Assembly (NCBI GenBank): GCA_019314375.1
Contig: JAFCZJ010000017.1
Coordinates: forward strand, 52,543 to 116,542
DNA: 64,000 nucleotides
Reading direction: 5' to 3'
From: Deltaproteobacteria bacterium
GTDB taxonomy: Bacteria > Myxococcota > B64-G9
Of this stretch, positions 48,265 to 57,700 are shown piece by piece (the stretch's first letter is position 1; each line of letters begins with the position of its first letter). Made by a program: the position numbers and the translations under genes. The notes under the pieces are model-generated. The model saw only the letters and a list, made by a program, of their open reading frames with translations. It searched no databases and was not told the origin of the DNA.

Positions 48265-49686
48265 GTGGGTAGACGTTTTCTCGTACTCAGCGATCTCCAT
48301 CTTTGCGACGTGGAAGACCATGCAGACGACTGGATGGCCTACAAGTCCAGTCGCTTTGTGTTCGACAAGGAAGTGGCGGCACTCCTTCGGCGATTCACCG
48401 AAGACGCCGAATCCGACGGCGACGAGCGGGTGCTGGTGTTCAACGGGGACCTGGTGGATTTCGACCTGGTGGCGACCTGCCCCGAGCCGGCCCCCTGGCC
48501 CGTCACCCGCTCTGAGCGCCGTCGTGGTTTGAACGCCACGGAGGAAAAGTCCGCTTGGAAGCTCGAGCGAGTCTTAGCGGACCACCCCCTCTTCGTGGAA
48601 AGCCTCACGCGCTTTCTTTTGGCCGGCCATCGACTGATCTATGTCCTGGGCAACCACGATCAGGAATTTCACTTCCCCAAAGTACGCAGCACCCTGATCT
48701 CGGCCTTGCAGGCCGAAGCGAGCAAGTTGAATGAAACGCTGAAAGACGACTGCATTCGCTTCGAGCCCTGGTTTTATCTGGAACCCGGCGAGGTCTACAT
48801 CGAGCATGGGCAGCAATACGATCATTACACCTCCTTTCGCCACCTTCTGGACCCCACGGTGCAAATTTCGGGAGAGGAACGAATCGCCCTGCCCATGGGC
48901 AACCTGTCCAACCGCTATCTCATGACGAAGATGGGCTTTTTTAACCCCTTTGCCTCGGACTACATTCTCAGCGCTTTTGCCTATTTCTGGCATTGGCTTA
49001 GCCATTACGCCTTCAGCAGGCGCTCTTTGGCCTTCGTCTGGTTCTGGGGCAGCCTGGTGGTCATGGGCAAGCTGCTGCGCATCCGCAAGCGCTTGCTCAA
49101 AAAGCATGTCGATCAAGACAAGCTCTTGGGAGAGGTGGCCGATCGTTTCGGCATGGAGCCTGCGACCGCGCAAGCCTTACAAAAACTGCAACAGGTCCCC
49201 ATCACCAGCCGATTCTTCCGCATCGTGCGCGAGTTCTGGATCGATCGGGTCATCTTCATGATTTTCTGGGGCGGTGGCACCATCGCCCTGGCCCTGGTGC
49301 CCATCCCCTTGTGGATCAAACTGATGGTGCCCTTGACCAGCTTTCCCTTGCTGCTGTTCATTTACGAAAAGGCGATTGAAGGCGAAAGCATCTTCACCAT
49401 CGAATCCCGCTTGCCGCAGGTGGCCCGCTCCATCGGCGCGCTCGTGCCCGTTCAAGTCGTCGCCTTCGGTCACAGCCATGTACCCAGACTCATCCCCTTA
49501 AGCCGCGATCTGGTCTTCGTCGACACAGGCACCTGGGCCCCCATCACCGAGGCCGATCCCCACAAGCTCGCCCCCGGTTATCGCAACTACCTGGAGCTGC
49601 GCTTCGATGACGAAAAAGAGCTGACCCTGCGCTTCGACGCTTGGATGCTGCCTGACCCCAAACCCGCACGGAGCAAGAGCGCTTGA
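48265..49686 (+). CDS. Membrane-associated calcineurin-like phosphoesterase
   Basis: 473 residues. The metal-binding blocks are present: SDLHLCD, NGDLVDFD, LGNHDQEFH, IEHGQQYD and FGHSHVPRL. Between block 4 and block 5 is a hydrophobic region (about 230-370) with four or five membrane helices, so the catalytic core is tethered. It may hydrolyse a lipid-linked or nucleotide phosphodiester; LpxH-like activity is possible but not shown. GTG at 48265 with AGGA upstream. Overlaps the next gene by 4 nt (TTGA). Confidence 0.78.
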   Translation: MGRRFLVLSDLHLCDVEDHADDWMAYKSSRFVFDKEVAALLRRFTEDAESDGDERVLVFNGDLVDFDLVATCPEPAPWPVTRSERRRGLNATEEKSAWKLERVLADHPLFVESLTRFLLAGHRLIYVLGNHDQEFHFPKVRSTLISALQAEASKLNETLKDDCIRFEPWFYLEPGEVYIEHGQQYDHYTSFRHLLDPTVQISGEERIALPMGNLSNRYLMTKMGFFNPFASDYILSAFAYFWHWLSHYAFSRRSLAFVWFWGSLVVMGKLLRIRKRLLKKHVDQDKLLGEVADRFGMEPATAQALQKLQQVPITSRFFRIVREFWIDRVIFMIFWGGGTIALALVPIPLWIKLMVPLTSFPLLLFIYEKAIEGESIFTIESRLPQVARSIGALVPVQVVAFGHSHVPRLIPLSRDLVFVDTGTWAPITEADPHKLAPGYRNYLELRFDDEKELTLRFDAWMLPDPKPARSKSA

Positions 49687-51719
49687 AAATTTTATCTATT
49701 CTTTTCGCGACCTGGGCTTTGTCTGCTGAGTATTGGCAAAATCTGTCCAACGACTTGCGGTTGGTGAGCGAGAAACTGGCCGACTGGGCCGGGCAGCGCT
49801 GGCAGGATTTGAGTCAACCCGGAGCGTGGCCGGGTTCCACGGAGGGCACCGGTTTCCAGCTGCGCTTGGCCCTGGCCGTGGCCTTGATCATCGGCATCGT
49901 ATTGGTGAGAAAACGCATCAGCGGCCTGCCCTCAAGGATCATTCGGCGACTCAAAGCCTGGCCCTTTTTCGCCAAGCGAATCGGCCTCATGGTGCGATTG
50001 GCCGGCTTTTTTCAAGCCACCCTGCCCCCGGCCGCGGTCATGGCCGCCACTTATGCCGCCATGGCCCTGGTGGGTTTCTACCATCCGGAAGTGCGCATCT
50101 TCGAGGTGGCCTTTCGGTGGATTCTGCTTTACGTCCTGGGCCGGCAGATTCTCTTGGGCCTGACACGGCAGGTATCCCGCGGCCGACCGGCCTTCATCGC
50201 TGTGAAGAGCGAATCGGTGACCTTGCTTCGACTGACTTACGGCCGTCTGGGTCTGGTCATGGCCTTGGCCGCCATCATCGGCACCTGGAGTCGTGATTGG
50301 CTGGGCACGGGCAGCCTGAGCGCCCTGGTCTCCTATCTGGTCTGGATCTGGCTGGGCGGCTGGATGCTCTGGGCGGCATTCGCCTGGCGTCGAACCCTGG
50401 CCGAAATCTGGCTCGAGGGCTCGGGCAAACAAAGCCAAATGGGTCGCCTCGCGGCCTGGATGAGCACCCACCGAGCCGGCGCCTTACTCAGTCCCCTGGC
50501 CCTTCTTTGGCTCATCTGCCTCGCCGGCTTCCGCCTGATCAAACGAGCGCTTATCGGCGGCGGCGTATTCAGCTACTTCAGGGCCCGCGCTCTGAAGCGC
50601 CTGGCGCGCAAAGAAGATGACAAGCAGGACGACGCCAAAGCAGAAGATCTGCCCGAACGCTACTTGACTGAATTCCCTCTCCACCCCATCCAGGGCGAAG
50701 ATGGCCCGGTGCTTCTGGATCGCGACGAGCAACTCAAACAAGTCTTGGATCAATTGCAGCACTGGCAAGTCAATCGGACAGACGGCTCCCTGGTGCTGCT
50801 TGGTGAAAAGGGCATGGGCAAAACCACTTTCCTGAGCCTGGTGGAACGCAGCATCACGAGTTACCCCGTGCTGCGTCACACCTTCAGCCGCAAGTTGCTC
50901 GACGAGAAGGCGCTTTTGGACGAATTGGGGCCGGCTTTGGGCGCGGCCGACGCGGGCAGCATGGGGGTGCTCACCAGCCGACTCAACAAAGAAGCCGATC
51001 GCGTCATCGTCCTGGATGAAACCCACAATCTGTTCTTGCGCACCGTGGACGGCTACAAGGCCTACGACGCCCTGGTGCGATTGGTCAACTACACCTCCGA
51101 GCACGTCTTTTGGATCTTGTCCTTCAACAACTTCGCCTGGGACTTCCTGAACCAAAGCCGCAGCCGGGCCCATTACTTCAGGCGCTTGCTGAAGTTGCCG
51201 AACTGGTCCACCGCCGAGTTGCAGGATCTGGTGGCCCGACGAAGCATGCGGGCCGGCATGAAGCTTCGTTTCGACGAAGTTTTGCTGCACGACGAGCGTG
51301 GCGCCGAAGATTTCCAACTCATCGAGAGCGCGGAGGGTTACTTCCGCCTGCTCAAGGAATCCTCCTGCGGCAACCCGCGGGTGGCCACCTGGCTATGGCT
51401 GCGCTCCTTGCGAAAAGAAAACGAAGACACCCTGGGGGTCGGCCTGCTGCGCCAACCCAAGCTGGAAGCCTCCAAGGCCATGGAGAACGATCTCCTCTTC
51501 GCCCTGGCCGCGGTCTGTCAGCACGAAAACCTTTCGGTGGACGAACTTCGGCAAGTGCTCAACTGCTCACAGGATTTTGCAGGCTTCGCCGTGCGCTATC
51601 TGAGCGAGGGGGGCTTTTTCGAGCCCAAGCACACCGACCCGAATCGCATCACCTTGTCGGCCAAGTATTATCCTCAGGTCCTTCGACGGCTCAGGTCCAA
51701 GCACCTGCTTAAGGAGTGA
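49683..51719 (+). CDS. Multi-helix membrane protein with cytoplasmic AAA ATPase domain
   Basis: 678 residues. The N-terminal half (about 55-290) has seven or more membrane helices. The C-terminal half (about 330-678) is a P-loop ATPase with GEKGMGKTTF (Walker A) and VIVLDETHNL (Walker B, helicase-like E), followed by SFNNFAWDFL sensor region and a C-terminal winged-helix-like end (LSVDELRQVLNC). I do not know this fusion. TTG start overlaps the phosphoesterase stop. MscS and YiiX-like genes follow 4 and 13 nt apart, so a membrane-stress or gated-channel complex is one possibility. Confidence 0.65.
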   Translation: MKILSILFATWALSAEYWQNLSNDLRLVSEKLADWAGQRWQDLSQPGAWPGSTEGTGFQLRLALAVALIIGIVLVRKRISGLPSRIIRRLKAWPFFAKRIGLMVRLAGFFQATLPPAAVMAATYAAMALVGFYHPEVRIFEVAFRWILLYVLGRQILLGLTRQVSRGRPAFIAVKSESVTLLRLTYGRLGLVMALAAIIGTWSRDWLGTGSLSALVSYLVWIWLGGWMLWAAFAWRRTLAEIWLEGSGKQSQMGRLAAWMSTHRAGALLSPLALLWLICLAGFRLIKRALIGGGVFSYFRARALKRLARKEDDKQDDAKAEDLPERYLTEFPLHPIQGEDGPVLLDRDEQLKQVLDQLQHWQVNRTDGSLVLLGEKGMGKTTFLSLVERSITSYPVLRHTFSRKLLDEKALLDELGPALGAADAGSMGVLTSRLNKEADRVIVLDETHNLFLRTVDGYKAYDALVRLVNYTSEHVFWILSFNNFAWDFLNQSRSRAHYFRRLLKLPNWSTAELQDLVARRSMRAGMKLRFDEVLLHDERGAEDFQLIESAEGYFRLLKESSCGNPRVATWLWLRSLRKENEDTLGVGLLRQPKLEASKAMENDLLFALAAVCQHENLSVDELRQVLNCSQDFAGFAVRYLSEGGFFEPKHTDPNRITLSAKYYPQVLRRLRSKHLLKE

Positions 51720-51723
51720 ATCG

Positions 51724-52539
51724 ATGCCGAATCTAGCACCCGCGGCATCCGGCGAAAGCGGCTGGATGCAGGCATTCAATCCCGAGGCAGTCCCCTTGGC
51801 CCTGCTCTTGTTGCTGGGCACGGTGCTGACCGTGCGTTTGCTCAACCGACTCATGCAGCGCTTGAGCGAGCGAATCACCCCACGCCGCTTGCTCATCAAG
51901 CAAGTCAACACCTTGCTGGCCTTCACAGCCTATGTCGTGATGAGCATCGTGACCGCGAACAAGCTTTTTACGCTGAGCTCCGAAGCGATCTTCGCCCTCT
52001 CAGGCACCATCGCCGTCACCGTGGGTTTTGCCTTAAAGGACGTGGCCGCTTCCTTCATGGCCGGGATTTCCATCCTGATCACCAAGCCCTTCCAGGTGGG
52101 CGACCGCATTCACTTCGATGGCTACTATGGAGAGGTCAAGGAAATCGGCCTCAGGACCGTCAAATTGGTCACCCTGGACGACCAATTGGTGACCATTCCC
52201 TCCAACAAATTCCTGACCGATCCGGTGGCCAGCGCCAACGCGGGCGAGTTAGACAGCATGGTGGTCATCAAGGCCTACATCGCCCTTGCGGCAGACCACC
52301 GCCGCGCAAAAGAAATCATGCAGGAAGCGGTCTTGGCCTCCCAATACCTCTACCTGGAAAAACCCTTCACCGTGATCATGAGGCAGCACCTGACCGAGCA
52401 AGGCCAGGTCTTGCTGGAATTAACCGCCAAGGCCTACGTCTACGACACCCGCTTCGAAGAGGCCTTCGAGTCGGACGTCTCCGACAGGACCCTGACCGCC
52501 TTCCGCAAGGAAGACATCACCATCCAAGCCGCGGCTTAA
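51724..52539 (+). CDS. MscS-family mechanosensitive channel
   Basis: 271 residues. Two or three membrane helices, then the conserved beta domain: VGFALKDVAASFMAGISIL (TM3-like pore helix with G/A pattern), KPFQVGDRIHFDGYYGEVKEIGLRTVKLVT, and IPSNKF. Opens on membrane tension to release solutes. SD AAGGAG overlaps the stop of the ATPase gene, so the two are probably co-expressed. Confidence 0.92.
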   Translation: MPNLAPAASGESGWMQAFNPEAVPLALLLLLGTVLTVRLLNRLMQRLSERITPRRLLIKQVNTLLAFTAYVVMSIVTANKLFTLSSEAIFALSGTIAVTVGFALKDVAASFMAGISILITKPFQVGDRIHFDGYYGEVKEIGLRTVKLVTLDDQLVTIPSNKFLTDPVASANAGELDSMVVIKAYIALAADHRRAKEIMQEAVLASQYLYLEKPFTVIMRQHLTEQGQVLLELTAKAYVYDTRFEEAFESDVSDRTLTAFRKEDITIQAAA

Positions 52540-52552
52540 ACCCGGGGGAAGC

Positions 52553-53164
52553 ATGCACCGACCACTCGCCAAAGCGATCCTTTTGGCCTCCAGCCTGCTC
52601 CTGCTGGGCTGCCTGCCGCCGGCCACAATCAGGCCACCGGACGACGCGATGCGGGCTCGACAAAACGTCTATCTGATGGAACGCCTCCAGGCCCTGGGCC
52701 AAGACGGCGACTGGCTGGTCAGCCGGGGCTACCACGGCACGGACCACCTGGTGGTCACGGTCACGGCCACCCCATTAAGCCACGTGGCGGTCTTGGATCT
52801 GGGCGGCCTACAGGTCATCGAAGCCGAAAGCCAAGGCGTGCACACAACGCCCCTGGCCGACTTCGTCCACAAGTCCCACCGCATCCTGCTCATCCGCCCA
52901 GTCTGGTCCACGGAAGACCGAGGCGAGGAGGCGGTGCGCCACGCCTTACGTTTGGTCGGCAAATCCTATGACTACCTGGGCACGGTGGGCCTAAACGACC
53001 CCAATCGATTCTACTGCTCGGAACTGGCCATGCACATTTACCACATCTACCAAAAGCACGGCGACGCCATCCCGCCCATCATCGAACCAGGCCAAATGTA
53101 TCTCTGGGGCGAAGTCCTCTTCGATTCCCGTCCAAGACATTGGCATTGGCCCAAGCTACCCTGA
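52553..53164 (+). CDS. YiiX/NlpC-P60-like cysteine hydrolase lipoprotein
   Basis: 203 residues. A lipoprotein signal ends in LLLGC. Permuted papain-like (YiiX/YebB) pattern: GDWLVSRGY, LSHVAVLDLG (His), EAESQGVH, and FYCSELAMH (Cys). Family members cleave amide bonds in cell-wall or lipid substrates; the substrate is unknown. SD GGGGGAA upstream. Last gene of the envelope operon starting at znuA or at the phosphoesterase. Confidence 0.8.
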   Translation: MHRPLAKAILLASSLLLLGCLPPATIRPPDDAMRARQNVYLMERLQALGQDGDWLVSRGYHGTDHLVVTVTATPLSHVAVLDLGGLQVIEAESQGVHTTPLADFVHKSHRILLIRPVWSTEDRGEEAVRHALRLVGKSYDYLGTVGLNDPNRFYCSELAMHIYHIYQKHGDAIPPIIEPGQMYLWGEVLFDSRPRHWHWPKLP

Positions 53165-53273
53165 ACTGCTGTTGCAAACAAAGAACAGCTGATCAACGAC
53201 AAAGGACTCTCATTGAAGTTGGGCCCAGGAGTGGAGGCAAGGTCATACGCAGTCGCCTTGTACTATGAGGAGA

Positions 53274-53510
53274 TTAGTCGCATTCACCAGTGGTATCGCT
53301 GCAGTTGGTATCGTCGAGGCAGTTGCAGTAGGTTGTTGTGCAATCCTGCTGACAGGTCTCGTCAGCCACGCAACCCGTCAAGCAAGTATTATAAGTAGCG
53401 CCACAATTCGCTGCACCTTCTTCATCACACACGTCGGCGCCGCAAGCTGCGGCAAAGATTCCCAAACCGGCGAGAAGAACGACAGAAACAATTAGAAGGA
53501 TCTTTTTCAT
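53274..53510 (-). CDS. Small Cys-rich lipoprotein
   Basis: 78 residues. Signal MKKILLIVSVVLLAGLGIFAAAC (lipobox AAAC). The mature 55 residues contain 11 Cys in a dense pattern (VCDEEGAANCGATYNTCLTG, then CQQDCTTTYCNCLDDTNC). Disulfide-stabilised mini-domain, possibly a substrate of the periplasmic DsbA-like protein. ATG at 53510 has GGAGA upstream. A family is not recognised. Confidence 0.7.
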   Translation of the reverse strand: MKKILLIVSVVLLAGLGIFAAACGADVCDEEGAANCGATYNTCLTGCVADETCQQDCTTTYCNCLDDTNCSDTTGECD

Positions 53511-53609
53511 AGTATTTGTCTCCAATGCTTGTTTGTAAGAATACAGACATTTCTCATAGCAGCTTGTGCTTTCTTGGGCAAATTATTCAGGGCTGGGGGC
53601 ACGTCAACA

Positions 53610-54701
53610 TCACAAACGATGCAGCACCAGATCCCAATCGCCGAGCTGCCTGTCACTCCAGACCACCCGATTGCCGCTGACGACCGGCGGCGTGCTCGCG
53701 CCTATCATGGCCTGCTCGGATGACAAGAGCGTTTCTGCATCGTCCCCGTCACGGTAGGCGGCAACAGAGTATCCGCCTCTTCGGTAGTCGATCCAGATTA
53801 GGCTGTCTGAACCCACGGCCACGGGCGTTTCGGCGGAAACCCAGGACTCGTCCGAGTCCACTCGCTCGACTGAGCCGTCTTCGGAGCGCAGGTAGACGTG
53901 CAGGGTTGACTCCTCGCTCTCGTAATCCACCCAGCCCTGCTTCCAGCCTAGCCGATCGCCGTAGCCCCCCAGGCCGAATACTTGCTCTTCGGCATCGACC
54001 ACCCCGGTGCGGGCCCCCGAAGCCCGGTCCATCATTTCCAAATGATATCGATAGAGGCCGTTCTCATTGCGACCCACGGTCCAGGCCAAATAGCCCCCAA
54101 AGGCCACCAACTCATAGGGGTACTCGTCCATCTCCAAAATCGGCCAGACCTCGCCGCTTCTCAGGTCGCCGCCCATGATGCGGTAGCCGCCTTGCTCGTT
54201 GTCGTAACCCACCCAGAAAACCTCGCCCCGGTCCACCGCGGGCGGTCGGCCGTTTACGTACCAGCTATTGAACGACCACCCCAGGCCGGGCCGGAAGGTC
54301 TTCGAACTGCCCTCCGCCACGATGCAAAGACCCCGCTCGCCCGACTCCAGGCAACGCCAGACCACGAGGCCATCGCTTGTCGCCGGCACCACTTCGCCTT
54401 CCATGACTTCGGTCCAGCTATGCTTAAGGCCGGTGCTCAGCTCCAGGCTGCGCACCTGGCCCAGGCAAGTGTTGTCCCAAGTACCATCCAAATTTTCTCC
54501 GTAACAGCGGCCTTCCGGATCCAGACTCAGGTCGAACCAAACGAGGGTTTGGCCGTCCAGATAGGGATGCAGTTGGTCGCCTGTGCCTGAGACCACGGCG
54601 TTGGTGTCGCCCAAGCCGAAATTCGTATCGCCCTCGGCTCCGCATGCCCCGAAGAGGCATGCGGAGACAAAGAGCAAGATGAGGTTCAGGCAAACGCGCA
54701 T
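53610..54701 (-). CDS. Beta-propeller-like lipoprotein
   Basis: 363 residues. A lipoprotein signal ends in LFGAC. The rest consists of repeating blades with Y/W-rich strands and short loops (LVWRCLESGERG, VFWVGYDNEQGGYRI, YLAWTVGRNENGLY, LIWIDYRRGGYSVAAYRD, VVWSDRQLGDWDLVL), resembling six or seven TolB/PD40-like repeats. Possible surface binding protein. SD AGGA before ATG. Same strand as the second A2M gene upstream (25 nt). Confidence 0.65.
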   Translation of the reverse strand: MRVCLNLILLFVSACLFGACGAEGDTNFGLGDTNAVVSGTGDQLHPYLDGQTLVWFDLSLDPEGRCYGENLDGTWDNTCLGQVRSLELSTGLKHSWTEVMEGEVVPATSDGLVVWRCLESGERGLCIVAEGSSKTFRPGLGWSFNSWYVNGRPPAVDRGEVFWVGYDNEQGGYRIMGGDLRSGEVWPILEMDEYPYELVAFGGYLAWTVGRNENGLYRYHLEMMDRASGARTGVVDAEEQVFGLGGYGDRLGWKQGWVDYESEESTLHVYLRSEDGSVERVDSDESWVSAETPVAVGSDSLIWIDYRRGGYSVAAYRDGDDAETLLSSEQAMIGASTPPVVSGNRVVWSDRQLGDWDLVLHRL

Positions 54702-54726
54702 GGAGGATTCCTGAGAACAGGTCGAA

Positions 54727-57700
54727 TCAGGGCACCACCTGGAAAACCACGGGCCGCGAGACGGAACTCTGCTCGGGGTTGTAATAGGCCCAGACCGTGC
54801 TCTCGGGGCAACTGCCCTCGATGGGGTACTTGGCCTTCATCGGGTACGAGAAGCTCAAGGGCTCGCCGTAGGCCAGCTCATCCACGTAAATGGAAAGCTG
54901 TCGGCCCCGGATCTCGGTCCGCGTGATGTGCTCTTCCTCGGTCACCAGGGCGGCCAAGGCCTCGGTTTCCAATTCGAAGCCCGGCGGGATGCCCAGATCA
55001 ATCATGATCATGCTGGCCCGCTCACCGGGCACGTTGTAGCTGACCGTCACCAGGACATCCACGGTTTCATCGACGGCCAACTGCGTGCGGTCATAGCTGA
55101 CATCGATGCTCAAGGGCCCCTCCGGGCTGTCGGCCACCAACTCCCAAGGCAGGTAATAAACCGCCACCGCATGATAGAGGAAGGTGCCTTCGCCGTCCAG
55201 GGTCACGGTGACCGCGTTGTCGCCTTCAACCGTGTAGTTGTCCAGCTCGCAGATGCGGCTCACGTCTGAATTTTCAGGGGTCAAGACGAAGGTGCAGACG
55301 TCGTCGGCACCATTGATGGAAACACGCACCGTGCCGTTGACATCCTGGCTGGTGTTCTGACTCAAGGCCATGGTCATGGCGCGCAGGGTTTGCACTGTCG
55401 GCTGGGTGGTGTACCAGGTGCCGAAGGTGTCTTTCTTCTGGATCAACCAGGTGATGGCGCCCTGCACCAGGTCCGGATGCATGCCGGTCTTGAGCAAAGC
55501 CTGAACGATCATGGCCGTGGTCTCGACGTCGCCGTTGGTACCGGAACCGCCGCTGGCCGTGGCGCTGGTGGCTTGCCAATAAACCACGCCCTCTTCGCCC
55601 TCTTGCCTTGCGGCCGCCAGCTCATTGAGCAAATTGCTCAAGACGGGATCATTCGCGTCCACCCATGCCAGAGCGTTCGCCACCAAAGCCTGAGTGTACA
55701 TGTCGTCGTTGCCCGGCAAGGCCGAGCGCAGGTAGTTGATGGCCGAAGCCAAGGCGGGACCGTTGTAAGTGCTCATCGCCAGGCCCCAGGTACAAAAAGC
55801 GCTGGCCCGAAGCTGGGACTCGCCATAAACCTCGTTGCCCGCGTGCAGATGCGATTCACCGCTCCAGGAGCCGTCGGCCTGCTGGGACGAGACCAGAAAG
55901 TCTTCCGTCCGGGCCACTACGTCCTGATCCAGGTCCACGCTTTGTTTCGCGTCGGCGAACATCATCAGGGCCATGGCCGAAAGGATGGCGTTGCCCGGAT
56001 CATCCCCCACCCACCAGTTGAATCCACCGGAGGGGCATTCGAAAGTCACGATGCGCTGGTAGCTCTGGTTGACGAAATCCCGGGTTTTGAGCTCAAGCTC
56101 AGGCGTGAGCTGACCGGAAGCCTGGAAGTAGTTAAGCACCAGGATGTTGGGCCAGGCCGTGGTGGTGGTCTGCTCAAAGCAGCCGGTGGGGATGCGCAGC
56201 AGGCTGTCTAAGCCCTCCACCGTCTGACTCATCAGACCGGGGTAGACCTTGACGAAAATCCGGCTGCCGCCGTCGATGGACTCGGCGGGCACGTGCAGGC
56301 TGCGGGTGATGCTGCCGGTCAAGCGGTCGGAACGACCCTCGCGGAACTCCTTGCCGTCGGGCACCACTTCAACGGTGCGACGCACGGCGTCCGAGAGTTC
56401 CGAGCCATAGCCCATGATCGTCAGGCCATGCCAGCCCACATCTTCGACGGTGACGGTAAAATAAACCACGCCCACGCCGCTTGCATCCAATGAGATGCTC
56501 TTCGTTGCCGAATCCTGCAGGACAAACCAGTCTTCCTGCTGCAGTTCCAAGCTCACGGTTTGGGGCAGCTCGAGATAATTGTAAACCGCCACGGGTACGC
56601 TGACCTGATCACCGCGGGTCAAGGTGGCCGGGAAGTCCACGTCGATGAAGAAATCCTGAAAGACCAAAATGCCGTCCGAGCGAGAACCGATTCGCCCGTC
56701 CAAGCTGTTGGCCAAGGAAGTCATGCGCCAGGTCGTGATGCTGTCGGCCATGTTCAGTTCCAGCGTGGCGTGGCCCGATTCGTCCGTGATGAGGGCCGGC
56801 TCGAACAAGAGGGTTTCGGGGAAGTAGGAGCGCACACGAGGCGCCTCGCCGCTTCCCTCTTTGTCGCTGGTATCGCCGGGCGGCACCTCGCCGCCCTGGT
56901 CGTTGTTCGGATCCATGCCGCCTGCTATGTCACCATCCTCAAAACCCCACATGCCCTCGTCCCGACCGTAGCCGTTGAAGATTTCCCATGCGGCCCGACT
57001 GTCGCCGGCCACATCGTCGGGAGAACCGATGCGCTCATCGGGCCCGGCCGAATGCACGACCAAAGTCTGGCTCCAGGTATCCGTTCCCACCAGTTCCAGG
57101 CGATAGGGTCGACCGAAGGGGTCACGCCATTGCTCGTCGTTTTGGGAGAGCCAAGCCCGGAAGTTTTCGCTGGTGATCAAGCCGTGATCGGCCATGGCCG
57201 CCAAGTCCTCGATGATCTGATCCGTGTCGCTGTTGACCCGATCCTTGATCAAGGCCGCCACGGCACCGGCAGCCTCTACGTAGGTGTTTTTTGAAAAGCC
57301 CGGATCGGCAAAGCCCTGGGCCGCGGCAAAGGCCACCTGGGCCGAAGCCTCCCGCTCTTCATCGGGGCGATCGGACTCCAAGTAATCATCCAAGCTGGAG
57401 GAGCGAACGATCTGTACGCTGGGGGTCAGGATCTCTTGTTCCACTTCGAAAAAAACCTCGGCCAAACCGGGCCTAAACTCGGTCAGCGCGAAAACGGCTT
57501 CATCCACGATGCTCAAACCCAAGGCCGCGGGCATGCCCACGCCTTGCGGGTCGGTAACCTGGAAGTTGATCTCGGCCGCTTCGCCGGGGCGATACTCGGC
57601 CTTGTCCATGCTGATTTCGACATGTAGTTGTCTTGCCCCCTGGACCAGGACCAGTTGCCGGTCCCGAACAATCTGCGACGTGGGGGTCAGATAATAGGCA

